A stretch of DNA of 64,000 nucleotides from Aradus depressus (lineage: Eukaryota > Arthropoda > Insecta > Hemiptera > Aradidae), in the NCBI GenBank assembly GCA_963662175.1, contig OY759214.1, positions 14,136,001 through 14,200,000 on the forward strand. The letters are read 5' to 3'. Numbering within the stretch: the stretch's first letter is position 1; every line of letters starts with the position of its first letter. A program made the translations under genes and the position numbers. Positions 10,037-20,439 of this stretch are shown here, piece by piece. The notes beneath the pieces were generated by a model. It saw only the letters and a list, made by a program, of their open reading frames with translations, was not told the DNA's origin and made no database searches.

Positions 10037-11407
10037 ATGAATTCAGCACAAGTAGAACTAATTGCAGATAATACCCAGTTACTTGAACAAATTAGAAATA
10101 ATTCAAATAGACCGCTTGTTCAACCTGCTAAATTTATTATTAATAAAAATCAAACTAATACAAATATGTCTCCCCCAGTACTCGAACCAACACCTGTCGC
10201 CCCCACACAAACCGAGCTTCAGTTGCTAATCAATTCTCTACCTCAGTATTCACCCGGAGATAATTTATCGATTTTTATTACGGAAGTAGAAAACTTGAAT
10301 AAACATTTAGAAAACAGACTGACACCCGACTTACAGTACATAGTAAATTGCTCGATCAAATCAAAAATAAAAGGTGAAGCTAGGGACTTTTTAAGTTACC
10401 TTGCTGCTGACAACTGGACCGAAATCAAGAAAACTTTGTTACAAAAATACGGAGATCAGAGATCGGAGGACGTACTTCTAACCAACTTGAAACAGACTGT
10501 ACAAAAACGAAACGAGACGTACATGGACTTTTACGCTAGACTCGTCAAAAATTATAACAATGTATTACAAAATATAATGCTTAACGTAGAAGAGCCAAAT
10601 TACTTAGCCTTTAAAAAATTTGAATATACCAAACTAGCAACAAAGACATTCCAAATAGGATTGTTAGAACCTTACCGGTCCTTCCTCAGTCATTTTGAGC
10701 TAAGCTCACTGGAGGGATGCATAAATAAATGCCAACTCCTTGACAATCGTCAAACCGAATGGGACTACACAGAATTCATTCGTAGAACCCAGGGAAGTTC
10801 AAAGCCTCCGCCCCAACTTAAACCTATTCAGATTCATTCAGTACAACCGCCTGGATATCCAAACCTTTACGGATATAATCCTAGACCAAATCCCAACGTG
10901 CTAGGGTATCGTATGATGCCACCTATGCAACAACGGGCCATCCAACACCCACAATATAAGCAAGGTCAGCAAAACCTAGTTAGACCTCCTCCACTTCCCC
11001 CCAGACAAGGTCAACAACCGTTTACCCCAAGATTTCCTGTTAGACCAGCATCTGGAATGTACCAGAATGCTAGACCAAAACCAACCCCTATGTCTATTCA
11101 ATCCAGGGTAAACACTCAACAATTTAACCGTAATAGACCTTGGACTAACACTCCGCCCGTGCCAATGGACGTAAATACTTTGGAAACGGACCTCACAGAT
11201 TATAATCCTTATTTTTATTATGATGATGGAAATTACACATACCAACCCTATGAAGAAGGAGACGTAGGTCAGAGCGAAATAGACTTGACCAACTCTCACT
11301 TGACCACCCCCCACATTGAGGAACCAGACGAACAAACCGAACAAATTGAACCAACTGAAAATATTGTAAATTTTTGGGAACCAGCCTCAGAACTGCCGAC
11401 CACGTAG
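10037..11407 (+). CDS. gag: Gag polyprotein of the LTR retrotransposon
   Basis: 456 residues from ATG 10037 to TAG 11405-11407. An upstream in-frame TTG at 10031 is not needed. The middle region, with EVENLNKHLENRL, KIKGEARDFL, WTEIKKTLLQKYGDQR and ETYMDFYARL segments, is the helical capsid-like region of Ty3/gypsy Gag. It assembles the particle and packages RNA. The C-terminal third (from about residue 255) is rich in Pro, Gln, Asn and Arg with repeated PPLPPRQG-like stretches. No CCHC zinc knuckle is visible, which is usual for errantivirus Gag. It overlaps pol in the -1 frame at its end. Confidence 0.93.
   Translation: MNSAQVELIADNTQLLEQIRNNSNRPLVQPAKFIINKNQTNTNMSPPVLEPTPVAPTQTELQLLINSLPQYSPGDNLSIFITEVENLNKHLENRLTPDLQYIVNCSIKSKIKGEARDFLSYLAADNWTEIKKTLLQKYGDQRSEDVLLTNLKQTVQKRNETYMDFYARLVKNYNNVLQNIMLNVEEPNYLAFKKFEYTKLATKTFQIGLLEPYRSFLSHFELSSLEGCINKCQLLDNRQTEWDYTEFIRRTQGSSKPPPQLKPIQIHSVQPPGYPNLYGYNPRPNPNVLGYRMMPPMQQRAIQHPQYKQGQQNLVRPPPLPPRQGQQPFTPRFPVRPASGMYQNARPKPTPMSIQSRVNTQQFNRNRPWTNTPPVPMDVNTLETDLTDYNPYFYYDDGNYTYQPYEEGDVGQSEIDLTNSHLTTPHIEEPDEQTEQIEPTENIVNFWEPASELPTT
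11368..11374 (+). promoter_or_regulatory. -1 ribosomal frameshift heptamer A AAT TTT
   Basis: AAATTTT lies with the gag frame read as A AAT TTT, the canonical X XXY YYZ arrangement. It is ten codons before the gag stop. pol is exactly in the -1 frame, has no ATG of its own in the overlap, and its frame closes upstream at a TGA (11356-11358). The downstream pairing structure was not computed. Confidence 0.8.
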
Positions 11408-14400
11408 ACCTTAATTGCTTAAATTCCAAACCCAAATTACCTTTTCTATATTTACCTCAGACTAACTTAAAAATTTTAATCGATTCAGGAGCCTCAAACT
11501 CAGTCATTAATACACAACCTGCTTTTGAAAAATTCTCTCAATATCTGTTCAAAAAACCATTCAGCATTACTGGATTGTTAAACAAGAAATCAGCTGATGA
11601 CAACGTTCAAGCCCCTCTATTATCAGAACTTGGCATTCACGAATCAATCAATTTTCACGTAATTGACTGGCACAAACATTTCGACGCACTAATAGGTAGC
11701 GAAGATCTAGAAAGACTTGGAGCGATCATAGATTATAGAAATAACACACTCAAAATCGCGAATCAGGAAATTCCATTCCTCCTAGGATATACTTCCCAGT
11801 CAATCAAACCTTGCAAAGTGCTTGTAAATAATTATGTCAAAATACCGGTGACACAAGAACAAGGTGATGTATGTCTCCCAGAGATAAAACTTACCAACGA
11901 CATTACGATTCCCGAATCTTTAGTTACTATACGCAATGGCTTTTGTCTAGTACCTATAGATGTAAACAATACAGAGATTTATTTTGACGAACGAATTCCC
12001 GTCACACCTATCTCAGTCACAGATATAGAATACCCACAGCCTTCTAAATCTTCCAAATTAAACGTCTCTGAAGCAATTAGGACGTCACACTTGAATGAAG
12101 AAGAGAAACGAGCCATACTCAATATTTGTAGACATTTCAAAGATACCTTTTATGACGATGAAGAGGGATTACCTTTCTCCAATTCTGTCAAACACAAAAT
12201 TAGGACAACAGACGAAGACCCAGTATACGAAAAATCTTTTAGACACCCATATCACATGATGACCGAGATTCAGAGACAAATACAGAAACTTTTGGACAAT
12301 AAAATCATTCGACCGTCAATATCGCCTTACAGTGCTCCCGTATGGATCGTACCGAAGAAAATGGACGCATCCGGTGAACGAAAGTATAGAATGGTGATAG
12401 ACTACAGAAAGCTTAATGAGAAGACAATTGAAGATCGTTACCCCCTCCCGCGAATAGACGAAATTTTAGATAACTTGGGTAAATGCCAATATATTAGCAC
12501 TCTTGACCTAGCTCAAGGATTTCATGAGATAGAGATGGACCCCGGATCAATAGAAAAGACAGCCTTTACAGTAAACAATGGACATTACGAATACCTCAGG
12601 ATGCCATTTGGTCTCAAGAATGCACCAAGCACATTCCAAAGGGTGATGGATAATGTATTACGCGAGTATTTATACAAATTCTGTTTCGTTTACATGGACG
12701 ATATTGTAATTTTCAGTAAATCTCTAGATGAACATTGTCAACACTTGAGAAATGTATTTCAAAAATTACGAACATTTAATCTCAGAGTCCAACTGGACAA
12801 ATCCGAATTCTTGAGAAAAGAAGTTCAGTTTTTAGGTCATGTCGTGACCCCGGATGGTATTAAACCAAACCCAACGAAAATAGAAGCTATAGAAAAATAT
12901 CCCATACCGCGAACTACGTCAGCAATAAAATCATTTCTAGGACTAATAGGATATTACAGACGTTTTATTTCCAATTTTGCCAAAATAGTAGCACCAATGA
13001 GCAAATGCCTCAAGAAAGGATCAAAACTGGACCCGAATGATCCAGACTACGTACAAGCCTTCCAACAATGCAAAGAATTATTGACAAATTCACCTATTTT
13101 AGCTTACCCTGACCTGTCAAAACCATTTCTTCTTACCACTGATGCATCTAATGTTGCAATAGGAAGTGTTCTATCTCAGAATAATAGACCTATTGGATTT
13201 TACTCCAGAGTACTCAACAGTGCAGAAAAAAATTACTCAACAATTGAAAAAGAACTACTGGCTATCATAGACTCTACAAAACATTTCCGACCATACCTAT
13301 ACGGTAAGAGATTTACAATAGAAACTGACCATAAACCTTTAGTTTGGCTGTACAAAATAAAAGAACCAAACTCTCGTCTTATCAGATGGAAAATAAAACT
13401 AGAAGAGTTTGACTTTGAGATCCAGTACAAGAAAGGGAAAGAAAACTTTGTAGCAGACGCCCTATCAAGAATTGAAATTAATAACTTTGATGACGAAGAA
13501 GCTGACGATTCAATGTCAATCCAGGTATGTTTGGACGAAGGGGACGCCAATCAGCTGCGCAGAGAAGCTCAGGCACTCTCAAACAATGATCTGGATGAAA
13601 TACTAAATCAACCCCCAGATAACAGTGAACAGTATCAAGAAATAATACAAGATCTTGAAAAAACATTAGACGAACAAGACAATGACACTGATCTGGAAAC
13701 CGTGCACTCAACTGATGGAGACACTGGAAAAACTGTCCCTATCAGCGAAAGACCACTAAATGTTTTCACCAACCGAATTATATTTAGCATCGGAGAAACT
13801 CGTAAAAGTAGATTAACTAGACCTTTCAATAGGATGACTCACTTCGCAACTATCAGAAGAAGCGCTATGGAAGAGGACCTCTCCATTCTCCTCAAACAAA
13901 TCATAAGACCAGACCAAAATTTCGGTATATATTTTAAGGACGAAATAATTCATAAACCGTTCCTTGACCTTGTATACAAGATATTTAATAATTCAATAAA
14001 AATATTTATCTGTACGAAATTCTGTCAAGATGTAACCGATGAAGACAGACAAAATAACATTGTAATGGAATATCACGACCAAAACCACAACGGTATAAAC
14101 GAAACCCTGAACCAATTAAAGGAAAAATATTTCTGGCCAAAAATGAAAAATACCATCAGTAGTGTCATCAATATCTGTGATCTATGTCAACGATCGAAGT
14201 ATGAAAGAAGACCGTACGACCTAAAACTTTCAGGACCAATGACGGCTCAAAGACCATTTGAGGTCATCCATATTGACACCTTCTCTTTCGATGGCTCAAA
14301 ATTTCTAACAATAATCGATTTATTTTCTCGCTACGCTCAGGCATACCTTATCAAAGATGGAACTAGTCTGACAATTCTAAATAAACTCCGACATTACTTT

Positions 14401-15099
14401 TCACATCATAATCTACCTAAGAAAATAGTCTGCGACGAAGGGAGAGAGTTCAAAAACAAGACTATGATAGAATTCTGCAAACTAAACAAGGTAGAACTCC
14501 ACTTCACAACAGTCAACAATCCCAATTCAAACTCGCCCATAGAAAGACTACACTCGACAGTGCTAGAAAAATTAAGAATTATAAAGTTAAAGAACCCACG
14601 TGATCTTCCATCCAATCACATGATAACTGCCATTCTTATATACAATCAAGCAATACATTCATCAACTGGATTCTCCCCATTCTATTTATTGTATGGACCA
14701 TACGATCGACCCATAGATTTCGACCTAGGACTCACGACTTTCGAACAATATAACGAAAAACGTAAACAAGAATTAATGCCCTTCTATGATAAAGTCCATA
14801 ATAAAGCCAAAGAAAAAGCCCAGCAGGTACTAAATAAAAGAAATCAAAATAAAGAGAATAACCCGGACGTACAAGACCAAGAAATTTACATTGAAAGGAA
14901 CAGACCTAGAAAAACTGACCCTCCATTTGAAAAAATAAAAGTCACAGGACAAACCAAAGGTAAAATTCAAGGAACTACTAAGAAAGACAGACCAACTACA
15001 GCCCACATAAGAAAGGCAAAAAGACTAAGGAAAAATGTTTCTTCTGTGCAGGTCGATCCTGATCCCGACCAGCCTGGCCCTCCAAATAACGAAGCTTGA
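11374..15099 (+). CDS. pol: Pol polyprotein (PR-RT-RNase H-IN)
   Basis: About 1,241 residues counted from the slip site, uninterrupted. Aspartic protease: DSG at residues 37-39 (LIDSGASNSVI). Reverse transcriptase: about 290-480, with DLAQGFHEI, MPFGLKNAP and the YMDD box at 440-443. RNase H: TDAS with D590, E627 in KELLA, and D652 in DHKP. Integrase: HHCC zinc-binding H901, H905, C935, C938, then the catalytic core D968, D1021, E1057 with exactly 35 residues between the last two. All catalytic residues are present, so the enzyme set looks functional. The basic C-terminal tail overlaps env. Domain order PR-RT-RH-IN is that of Ty3/gypsy (Metaviridae). Confidence 0.97.
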   Translation: MGTSLRTADHVDLNCLNSKPKLPFLYLPQTNLKILIDSGASNSVINTQPAFEKFSQYLFKKPFSITGLLNKKSADDNVQAPLLSELGIHESINFHVIDWHKHFDALIGSEDLERLGAIIDYRNNTLKIANQEIPFLLGYTSQSIKPCKVLVNNYVKIPVTQEQGDVCLPEIKLTNDITIPESLVTIRNGFCLVPIDVNNTEIYFDERIPVTPISVTDIEYPQPSKSSKLNVSEAIRTSHLNEEEKRAILNICRHFKDTFYDDEEGLPFSNSVKHKIRTTDEDPVYEKSFRHPYHMMTEIQRQIQKLLDNKIIRPSISPYSAPVWIVPKKMDASGERKYRMVIDYRKLNEKTIEDRYPLPRIDEILDNLGKCQYISTLDLAQGFHEIEMDPGSIEKTAFTVNNGHYEYLRMPFGLKNAPSTFQRVMDNVLREYLYKFCFVYMDDIVIFSKSLDEHCQHLRNVFQKLRTFNLRVQLDKSEFLRKEVQFLGHVVTPDGIKPNPTKIEAIEKYPIPRTTSAIKSFLGLIGYYRRFISNFAKIVAPMSKCLKKGSKLDPNDPDYVQAFQQCKELLTNSPILAYPDLSKPFLLTTDASNVAIGSVLSQNNRPIGFYSRVLNSAEKNYSTIEKELLAIIDSTKHFRPYLYGKRFTIETDHKPLVWLYKIKEPNSRLIRWKIKLEEFDFEIQYKKGKENFVADALSRIEINNFDDEEADDSMSIQVCLDEGDANQLRREAQALSNNDLDEILNQPPDNSEQYQEIIQDLEKTLDEQDNDTDLETVHSTDGDTGKTVPISERPLNVFTNRIIFSIGETRKSRLTRPFNRMTHFATIRRSAMEEDLSILLKQIIRPDQNFGIYFKDEIIHKPFLDLVYKIFNNSIKIFICTKFCQDVTDEDRQNNIVMEYHDQNHNGINETLNQLKEKYFWPKMKNTISSVINICDLCQRSKYERRPYDLKLSGPMTAQRPFEVIHIDTFSFDGSKFLTIIDLFSRYAQAYLIKDGTSLTILNKLRHYFSHHNLPKKIVCDEGREFKNKTMIEFCKLNKVELHFTTVNNPNSNSPIERLHSTVLEKLRIIKLKNPRDLPSNHMITAILIYNQAIHSSTGFSPFYLLYGPYDRPIDFDLGLTTFEQYNEKRKQELMPFYDKVHNKAKEKAQQVLNKRNQNKENNPDVQDQEIYIERNRPRKTDPPFEKIKVTGQTKGKIQGTTKKDRPTTAHIRKAKRLRKNVSSVQVDPDPDQPGPPNNEA
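15035..15052 (+). promoter_or_regulatory. Candidate 3' splice acceptor for env mRNA
   Basis: A pyrimidine-rich TTTCTTCTGTGCAG ends at 15051, just inside the pol/env overlap. Splicing here would bypass the internal ATG at 15035 and require a start codon from the leader exon (see 9759). Confidence 0.5.
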
Positions 15100-16634
15100 A
15101 ACAAACGGATACTTTATAGAACCACTGTCAAATGTTAGCTTACTAGATCATTACCACAACTTTCTATTTCATGTTAATGTCTCTAAATACGAAACAAGCT
15201 ATAATACACTCATATTGAACTCTAATATACTAAAGACAAATGTAGTCAACAATACTATAATGAGTAGAATTAGTAGCCAATTAAAGGGAACTATTTATAA
15301 GATAAGGGAAATTTTAGATAAGTTAAGTAATAAGCGTGAAAAACGTGGGATAGTAAACGGACTCGGAAGTATAATTAAATTTGTAGCTGGAAACCCGGAC
15401 AATGACGATTTAAATACTATAAATAATAATGTCGATGCTCTCTTTAAAAATCAAAATAATGAAATTAATAAGATTTCTCAGTTTACATCCTTCGCTAATC
15501 ATGTTAGTAAAAGAATTGAAGACGAAACACAAATATTCAACCAAAACATTAGAGATACAAAAGTCTTTTTAGAGAAGTTGAAATCTTTTGAAGATAGTCA
15601 AATTATTTTACAAAATGAGGTTTATCAAGCTGAACGTATACTGAACTCCCTACTTGTCCTTGAAAGGACCATTAGCCTAGCATTCAACAATATACCTAAT
15701 CTAGAAATAATTAGCACAAATGAATTAATACAGATACAAAACTATCTTAAGAAAATGTATAGGGATAATCAATTACTCCCTTTAGACAAAAATCATCTAT
15801 TTAAATTGTTAAACGCTTCTAAATTATACATATTTGGTATAAATCAAATGATTACCTTCCTTCTCAAAATACCAATCCTAAAACCTTTCCAAGCAACCTA
15901 TTCCAAAATTTACCCTGTACCTAATAGTGAAGAAATTATCATTCTACCACCTAAAAGATTTCTCGTCATCTTGGAGGACGCAATGGAGGACGGAAGAATG
16001 CAAGGTAAATAATGGAATCACCCTGTGTACTCAGCAGCCTAGTCAAGAACCCTGCACCACCACTAGCCTCGACCGCTGCAACTCTGCCAAAGTCAAAAAC
16101 TCGTATAAAATAGTGACTGCACTATCTAATAAACAAATATTAGTTATGTTTCACCAACCAAATGAAATCATCGAAGACTGCGAAGGCATACCCCGCACAA
16201 AGACTATACAAGGAGCCGCTCTACTAAGCTCATCCTGCCGACTTATAATCGGAACATTGGTATTTACATCAGCCGAACCATCCTTCGAGATCACACCACC
16301 TAAACTAAATCTAGTGCATTTGGAAAGCAGTCATGAAATCAACCTACAACTTCGTCACCTAAGCCCGTCAACTGATCTTCATCAAGAAGCTGTGGAACTG
16401 GCCCAACAACCCATCCTGCTGTCACCAATAGTCCAATTTTCTTATTTAATCTTAACCATAACATTATTAATTTGTATGTTACTTGTGTTAGTCGTGTTAT
16501 TCAGATACCGACATAGACTACATGATCTGTTCTGCAAACCTAGAACAATCATCACGGTGCGCCCCGCAGACGACCAAGAAGCTGGACCCCCCATGATGAG
16601 CTGCCAAAATTCGAACGGGCCGTTCGAAAAACTT

Positions 16635-16644
16635 AGGAGGGAAG
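16635..16644 (+). promoter_or_regulatory. Polypurine tract
   Basis: AGGAGGGAAG directly precedes the 3' LTR start AGTTAA. It is the plus-strand priming site and also codes for the end of env. Confidence 0.85.
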
Positions 16645-16842
16645 AGTTAAGTGACACCTAACTACAAAAAGCATAGACTCAGCATCAGCACTTCTAGAAG
16701 CAATATAACGGCGTTCGACTGCCGCGCGCTTAGTCTATTGAGTTCCGTCTTGCTGTTCACAACACCTTTACTTTGTAATTTTTCTGTATTTTAATAAAAG
16801 TTATTTTTTAAAAAACTACTTTGTTGAATTCAGAACTTAATT
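16645..16842 (+). repeat. 3' LTR
   Basis: 198 bp, identical to the 5' LTR except for G at 16700 and T at 16731 (both transitions). Confidence 0.97.
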
Positions 16843-16860
16843 ATATATATATACTATATA

Positions 16861-17205
16861 GGTTAGGTTAGGTTTTACGACTCATGCCCGGGCTTTACTA
16901 CGAGGTCGTATCGCCTACTACCAGAGAGCTCTTACGTCACTCTGGTGGACATGAGCCCGATTCTACTGTGGGAGTCCTAAATTTTGCCTACCCTAAATTT
17001 TTTATTCACCTAGGGTAGAGGTCTTTAACGAGTACCTGACATCGTACAGGCTCGGGACCATCGCTTAACGTCCCATCCGAAGGACGGCGTGCTTAAGTTT
17101 ATTTTACCTCCCAGATAAAATAAACTAAGGGCCTCGGTCGGGTTACGAACCCACGTTCTTGAGCTCAGAAGTCAAGCACGCATACCACTGAGCTACCGGC
17201 GCCCT
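16861..17205 (-). mobile_element. Family A SINE, full length, next to the LTR element
   Basis: Minus-oriented from the tail GGTTAGGTTAGGTTTTA to the head CTACCGGCGCCCT. It is flanked by CTATATA on both sides (16854-16860, 17206-17212). It lies only 18 bases from the LTR retrotransposon, in the same TA-rich target. Confidence 0.93.
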
Positions 17206-17249
17206 CTATATAAAAAAATTATAAAAACAACATATATTATCATAATATA

Positions 17250-17320
17250 TCTGAAAAAATATTAATATATAATATATAATATTTTTTAATATATATTATA
17301 TATTAAAAAATATTAATAGG
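17250..17320. repeat. AT palindrome
   Basis: ATTAATATATAATATATAATATT..and its complement surround TTTTTTAA, able to fold on itself. Confidence 0.6.
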
Positions 17321-17434
17321 TTTAGCTACTTCTAATAAAAATCTGTGAGAGGTCATACTATATTTTATTTGACAACCTGTAAAATCTTATAACTATTGTT
17401 GTAATGAATTACAAAATGGAACAAAATTTAGTAT

Positions 17435-17930
17435 GAAGATTCAGAAGTCACTATATAAGTCAAATATTGAGTTTTAGCACAAACGGTCGATTGGTTTCGG
17501 AGGGAGAGTGAAAACTTAATTGATTTGTGTTGAGGAAGTACATAGCCGGTGATTCACCGCCAACTTTTTTTCTTGACTATAAAAGTGGGGGAGAGAACGG
17601 ATCCACGCACTACGTTGTAATCAACTAGCTGGGTCATTAACCTGAACGAGTGGTTCCCAATCTTCATATTTGACCTATCACTTATTTAAATAGTCTCAAA
17701 GGCAAATCTCACTCAATGTTACTTCCCCAGCTTTACGAAGTATAGCATGGAGAAGTTATGTAAATGATGTTGAATTTAAAAAAAAAGTCTTCTGTAATTT
17801 CAACACTCGATAAGAACGGCATCTTGATGTAATCAAGAATCATTACATCAACATTGATGTAATGAATGTATCGATACGAATTTTCGAATGGAGATTCAGA
17901 AGTCCCTATGTAAGTCAATTAACTGCTGAC
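17435..17930 (+). repeat. Family B pieces
   Basis: 17440-17560 is a right end (AGTATGAAGATTCAGAAG to GAGGAAGTACATAGCCGG). 17715-17760 is the palindromic left end (TTACTTCCCCAGC). 17855-17925 is an inner block. Together they form rearranged copies. Confidence 0.65.
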
Positions 17931-18214
17931 AGAGGACCCATAGAACCGGAACCCTTCTGCGCAATCTCTAAGAGCTACTTTTTCTTATGGAATCCTCAGG
18001 GAAGAGAAGAAGGAGCAAAATGGATCTTAGAATTATAATACGGCTGGAGGACTCTGTCATATGAACAAACACCTACACAATATGGGCATCGCTAGAAGCC
18101 CGCTGTGCAGGATATGGACTCCGGTTCATATTCCTAAAGCAGTGTAAAACCCAAGAAAGCAAGAGGTACTGCTTTGGGTCTGTTGTATTTAGAGATAGTT
18201 GCTGAAGGGCACAC
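17931..18214. other. No gene recognised
   Basis: Mixed-composition sequence, slightly more GC than its surroundings. No open frame of note. Confidence 0.4.
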
Positions 18215-18228
18215 AATAGACCTAATGA

Positions 18229-18559
18229 GGGCGCCGGTAGCTCAGTGGTTGTCTTCTGAGCTCAAGAACGTGGGTTCGAAACCTGACCGAGGCCCTTAGT
18301 TTATTTTATCTGGGAGGTTAAATAAATTTAAGCACGCCGTCCTTCGGATGGGACGTTAATCGATGGTCCCGAGCCTGTACGATGTCAGGTACTCGTTAAA
18401 GACCCCTGCCCTAAGTGAATAAAAATTTAGGGTAGGCAAAATTGGGGACTTCCACAGTAGAGTCGGGCTCATGTCCACCAGAGTGACAAAAGAGCGCTCT
18501 GGTAGTAGGCGATATGACCTCGTAGTTAAGAGCATGAGTTATAAAACCTAACCTAACCT
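18229..18559 (+). mobile_element. Family A SINE, near full length, with TSD
   Basis: Head GGGCGCCGGTAGCTCAGTGG (box A) and GGGTTCGAAACC (box B), then hairpin, core, 3' half and tail AAACCTAACCTAACCT. The 14-bp duplication AATAGACCTAATGA / AATAGACCTTATGA has one mismatch (18215-18228 and 18560-18573). A few bases in the anticodon-arm region are deleted. Confidence 0.95.
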
Positions 18560-18699
18560 AATAGACCTTATGATACCGTCAGTTCTCAAAAATACGTGCA
18601 TTAACCTGGTCCCCTCCTTCCACCATCGCCAAATCAGACCGGACATATCCCACGATTTAGTGCTAATTATTTGCTTATTTGTTATTCTATTCCTGATTT

Positions 18700-19660
18700 T
18701 GTTGCTGGTGAAATGAAATGAAAATTAAAATAAATTTTATTGTTCTGGGACCAAGGTCCCTAAGAATAAATACATAGAGTCTAAAAGAAAAGAAACAATT
18801 AAATAAGGAATCAGAAAAATACAAAAATAAATAAAATAGTGCTACAGTGGATATACTAGACCTCAATAAATAAAGATAAATAAAAAAATAAAGTGAACAG
18901 CTTAATTATGAAGAAATATACGAAAATAAATATATCTATATAAGTAGTATCTAATAAAATAAAATAAATTAATAAAGGTGGACAAAGTATAGGAATTAAA
19001 TGAAAATGAAAATGAAAATGAAAAATAATCTTTATTCTGGGGCATACGTCCCCTAAGAATAATTATATAAGAAGATAAACAAAATAATACACGTATCAAC
19101 CAATTGAGAATAGAGAGGCCGCTAAAAACTAATTAAAGAAATATAAATGTTAATTGAAAAAACAATGAAAATAAACTAGTAAAAAGTAAAAGAAAAAGGA
19201 AAAATTTGTGGGAAAACAAAGTAAGAATAATAACAATAATGAGTTATATCTAAATTATAGAGAAAATCAGAGGTCAATGAAACAATAGAGTAACAATGTG
19301 TCCAGTGGAGTGAGAGACTTATAGGAAGACGAGAACTATCTCATAGGAGCTAACCTCTGATTCGGTTTGGTGAATTAGGAGGTAATGGAAAAGTAGGGAT
19401 TTAAATGAAAGAAGAGTAGGAGCATGGCGGACCTAGAGAGGGAGAGAGTTCCAAAGGGAGTTAGCCTGGATAAGGAAGGAGTTGTCCTGTGTAGTAGTGG
19501 GAAGGGAGGTAGTAGTTGTAGTGGGAAGGGTGGTAAAGATCAGAGGGACGGGATCTAGTGACTTTCTGCTGGATATGGGATTTAAATTGGAGCATTTGGA
19601 AGATATTGGTGGGAGAGCCAGCTAAATGCACATATCGAAAAGAAAAAGAAAAGATCAACT
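18700..19660 (-). pseudogene. LINE 3' ends (C-terminal RT and hairpin UTR)
   Basis: On the minus strand 19658 back to about 19320 reads, across a frame slip, as a C-terminal motif of the SRPSDLY..NSLWNSLP type common to many LINE ORF2 ends. Downstream are two diverged copies of a UTR with a small hairpin (GGGACC..GGTCCC near 18750; GGGGCATACGTCCCC near 19043). Each ends in CATTTT repeats (18715-18735 and 19000-19025). That suggests two 3' ends of one family, one inserted next to the other. Confidence 0.65.
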
Positions 19661-20100
19661 ATTGATTTTTAGAGTCAACGGTCGATTGTTTTTAGAAGAT
19701 TGAGGATTTTTATGAAGACCACCCACTCATTCCAAAAATAAATAAAAAATTGAAGTCTATGCGAATGTGGGAATTCAAGTGTAAATTCGAAAGAACGGAC
19801 ACCTATTAACGTTCCGTGAAATCGGCCGAAGGAAGGCTGATGTGAAATCAGAAGTCTCTGTATAAGTCAACTATTGATTTAAGAGGGAGAACAAAAAATT
19901 GATTGATGAATTCATACTGGGGAAGTACAATGCCTGTGAACCATGACGACTATTGTTGTCTTCCATTCTTCTTCCGTGTAGATCATTGATGACCAAAACC
20001 TCTGAAGAATATTATTTACAATATGTTGACATACATGGATTTCCCATTAGTTTGGGTAATTTTTTGTTTCTTGTCACATGTAACCTTAAAAGAAAAAAAA
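19660..20100 (+). repeat. Family B fragments, AT-rich DNA
   Basis: 19860-19945 has the right end (AAGTCAACTATTGATTT.., GGGGAAGTACAATGCC). The rest is unassigned. Confidence 0.5.
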
Positions 20101-20104
20101 AAAA

Positions 20105-20352
20105 AAAATGAATAAAAAATAGATGTGTTGGTCATCCCTTAAGAGGTGGATGCCTAGCACCAGGTTAATTGGGGAGACCGGAGGAGGGGATGATTTGCAG
20201 GTTTGTGATTGGAGGAGCAGCAGGGGGCCGGTCCACTCGCCTATCAGCATGATGGATCGATGGATGACTGTTAACCGATTATACCACACTCACTGGATCA
20301 GCCTAGCCCATGTGACCCGTCTCATTTCAATACTCATTCATCTCCAGTAACA
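20105..20352 (+). other. GC-richer patch with short open frame
   Basis: A 75-codon frame (20123-20350) in a patch noticeably richer in G and C than its neighbours, next to an A-run at 20090-20108. No family recognised; possibly a retrocopy fragment or an RNA-derived insert. No TSD was found by eye. Confidence 0.25.
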
Positions 20353-20439
20353 GACCACGGCTACTCTCCCATGTACCACATATGTATTGGACACAGTATT
20401 GCACATGGTGACAGTTAATTATTAATTAAAAATAATACA

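Larger units (their letters stand above)
15035..16661 (+). pseudogene. env: Errantivirus env, frame-broken
   Basis: Envelope-like gene in two frames. The first runs from about 15035 to a stop at 16012. It has a hydrophobic start, several N-linked glycosylation sites, and a furin-type R-E-K-R site at 15335-15346. A Gly-rich fusion-peptide-like stretch follows, as in insect errantivirus and baculovirus F-type proteins. The second frame covers about 15927-16661. It has a Cys-rich region, a membrane-spanning segment at about 16438-16503 and a short basic tail whose stop lies 17 bases inside the 3' LTR. The frame changes between about 15950 and 16010, so one product cannot be made from this copy as it stands. 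Confidence 0.88.
9342..16846 (+). mobile_element. Errantivirus-type Ty3/gypsy LTR retrotransposon
   Basis: The complete element spans 9346-16842, flanked on both sides by ATAT (9342-9345, 16843-16846). That fits a 4-bp duplication in the alternating TATATA sites these elements favour. The order is LTR, primer-binding site, leader, gag, pol, env, polypurine tract, LTR. The LTRs are 198 bp each and differ at only two positions (9401/16700 and 9432/16731), so the insertion is recent relative to the decayed repeats around it. gag and pol are open over their whole length and env is broken. Plus-strand orientation. Confidence 0.97.

Noticed and set aside
11374..11376. Independent start codon for pol
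   Set aside because: The frame opens on TTG at the slip site, not on ATG; frameshifting explains pol better.
13233..13829. Minus-strand frames inside pol
   Set aside because: Shadows of the highly constrained pol reading frame.
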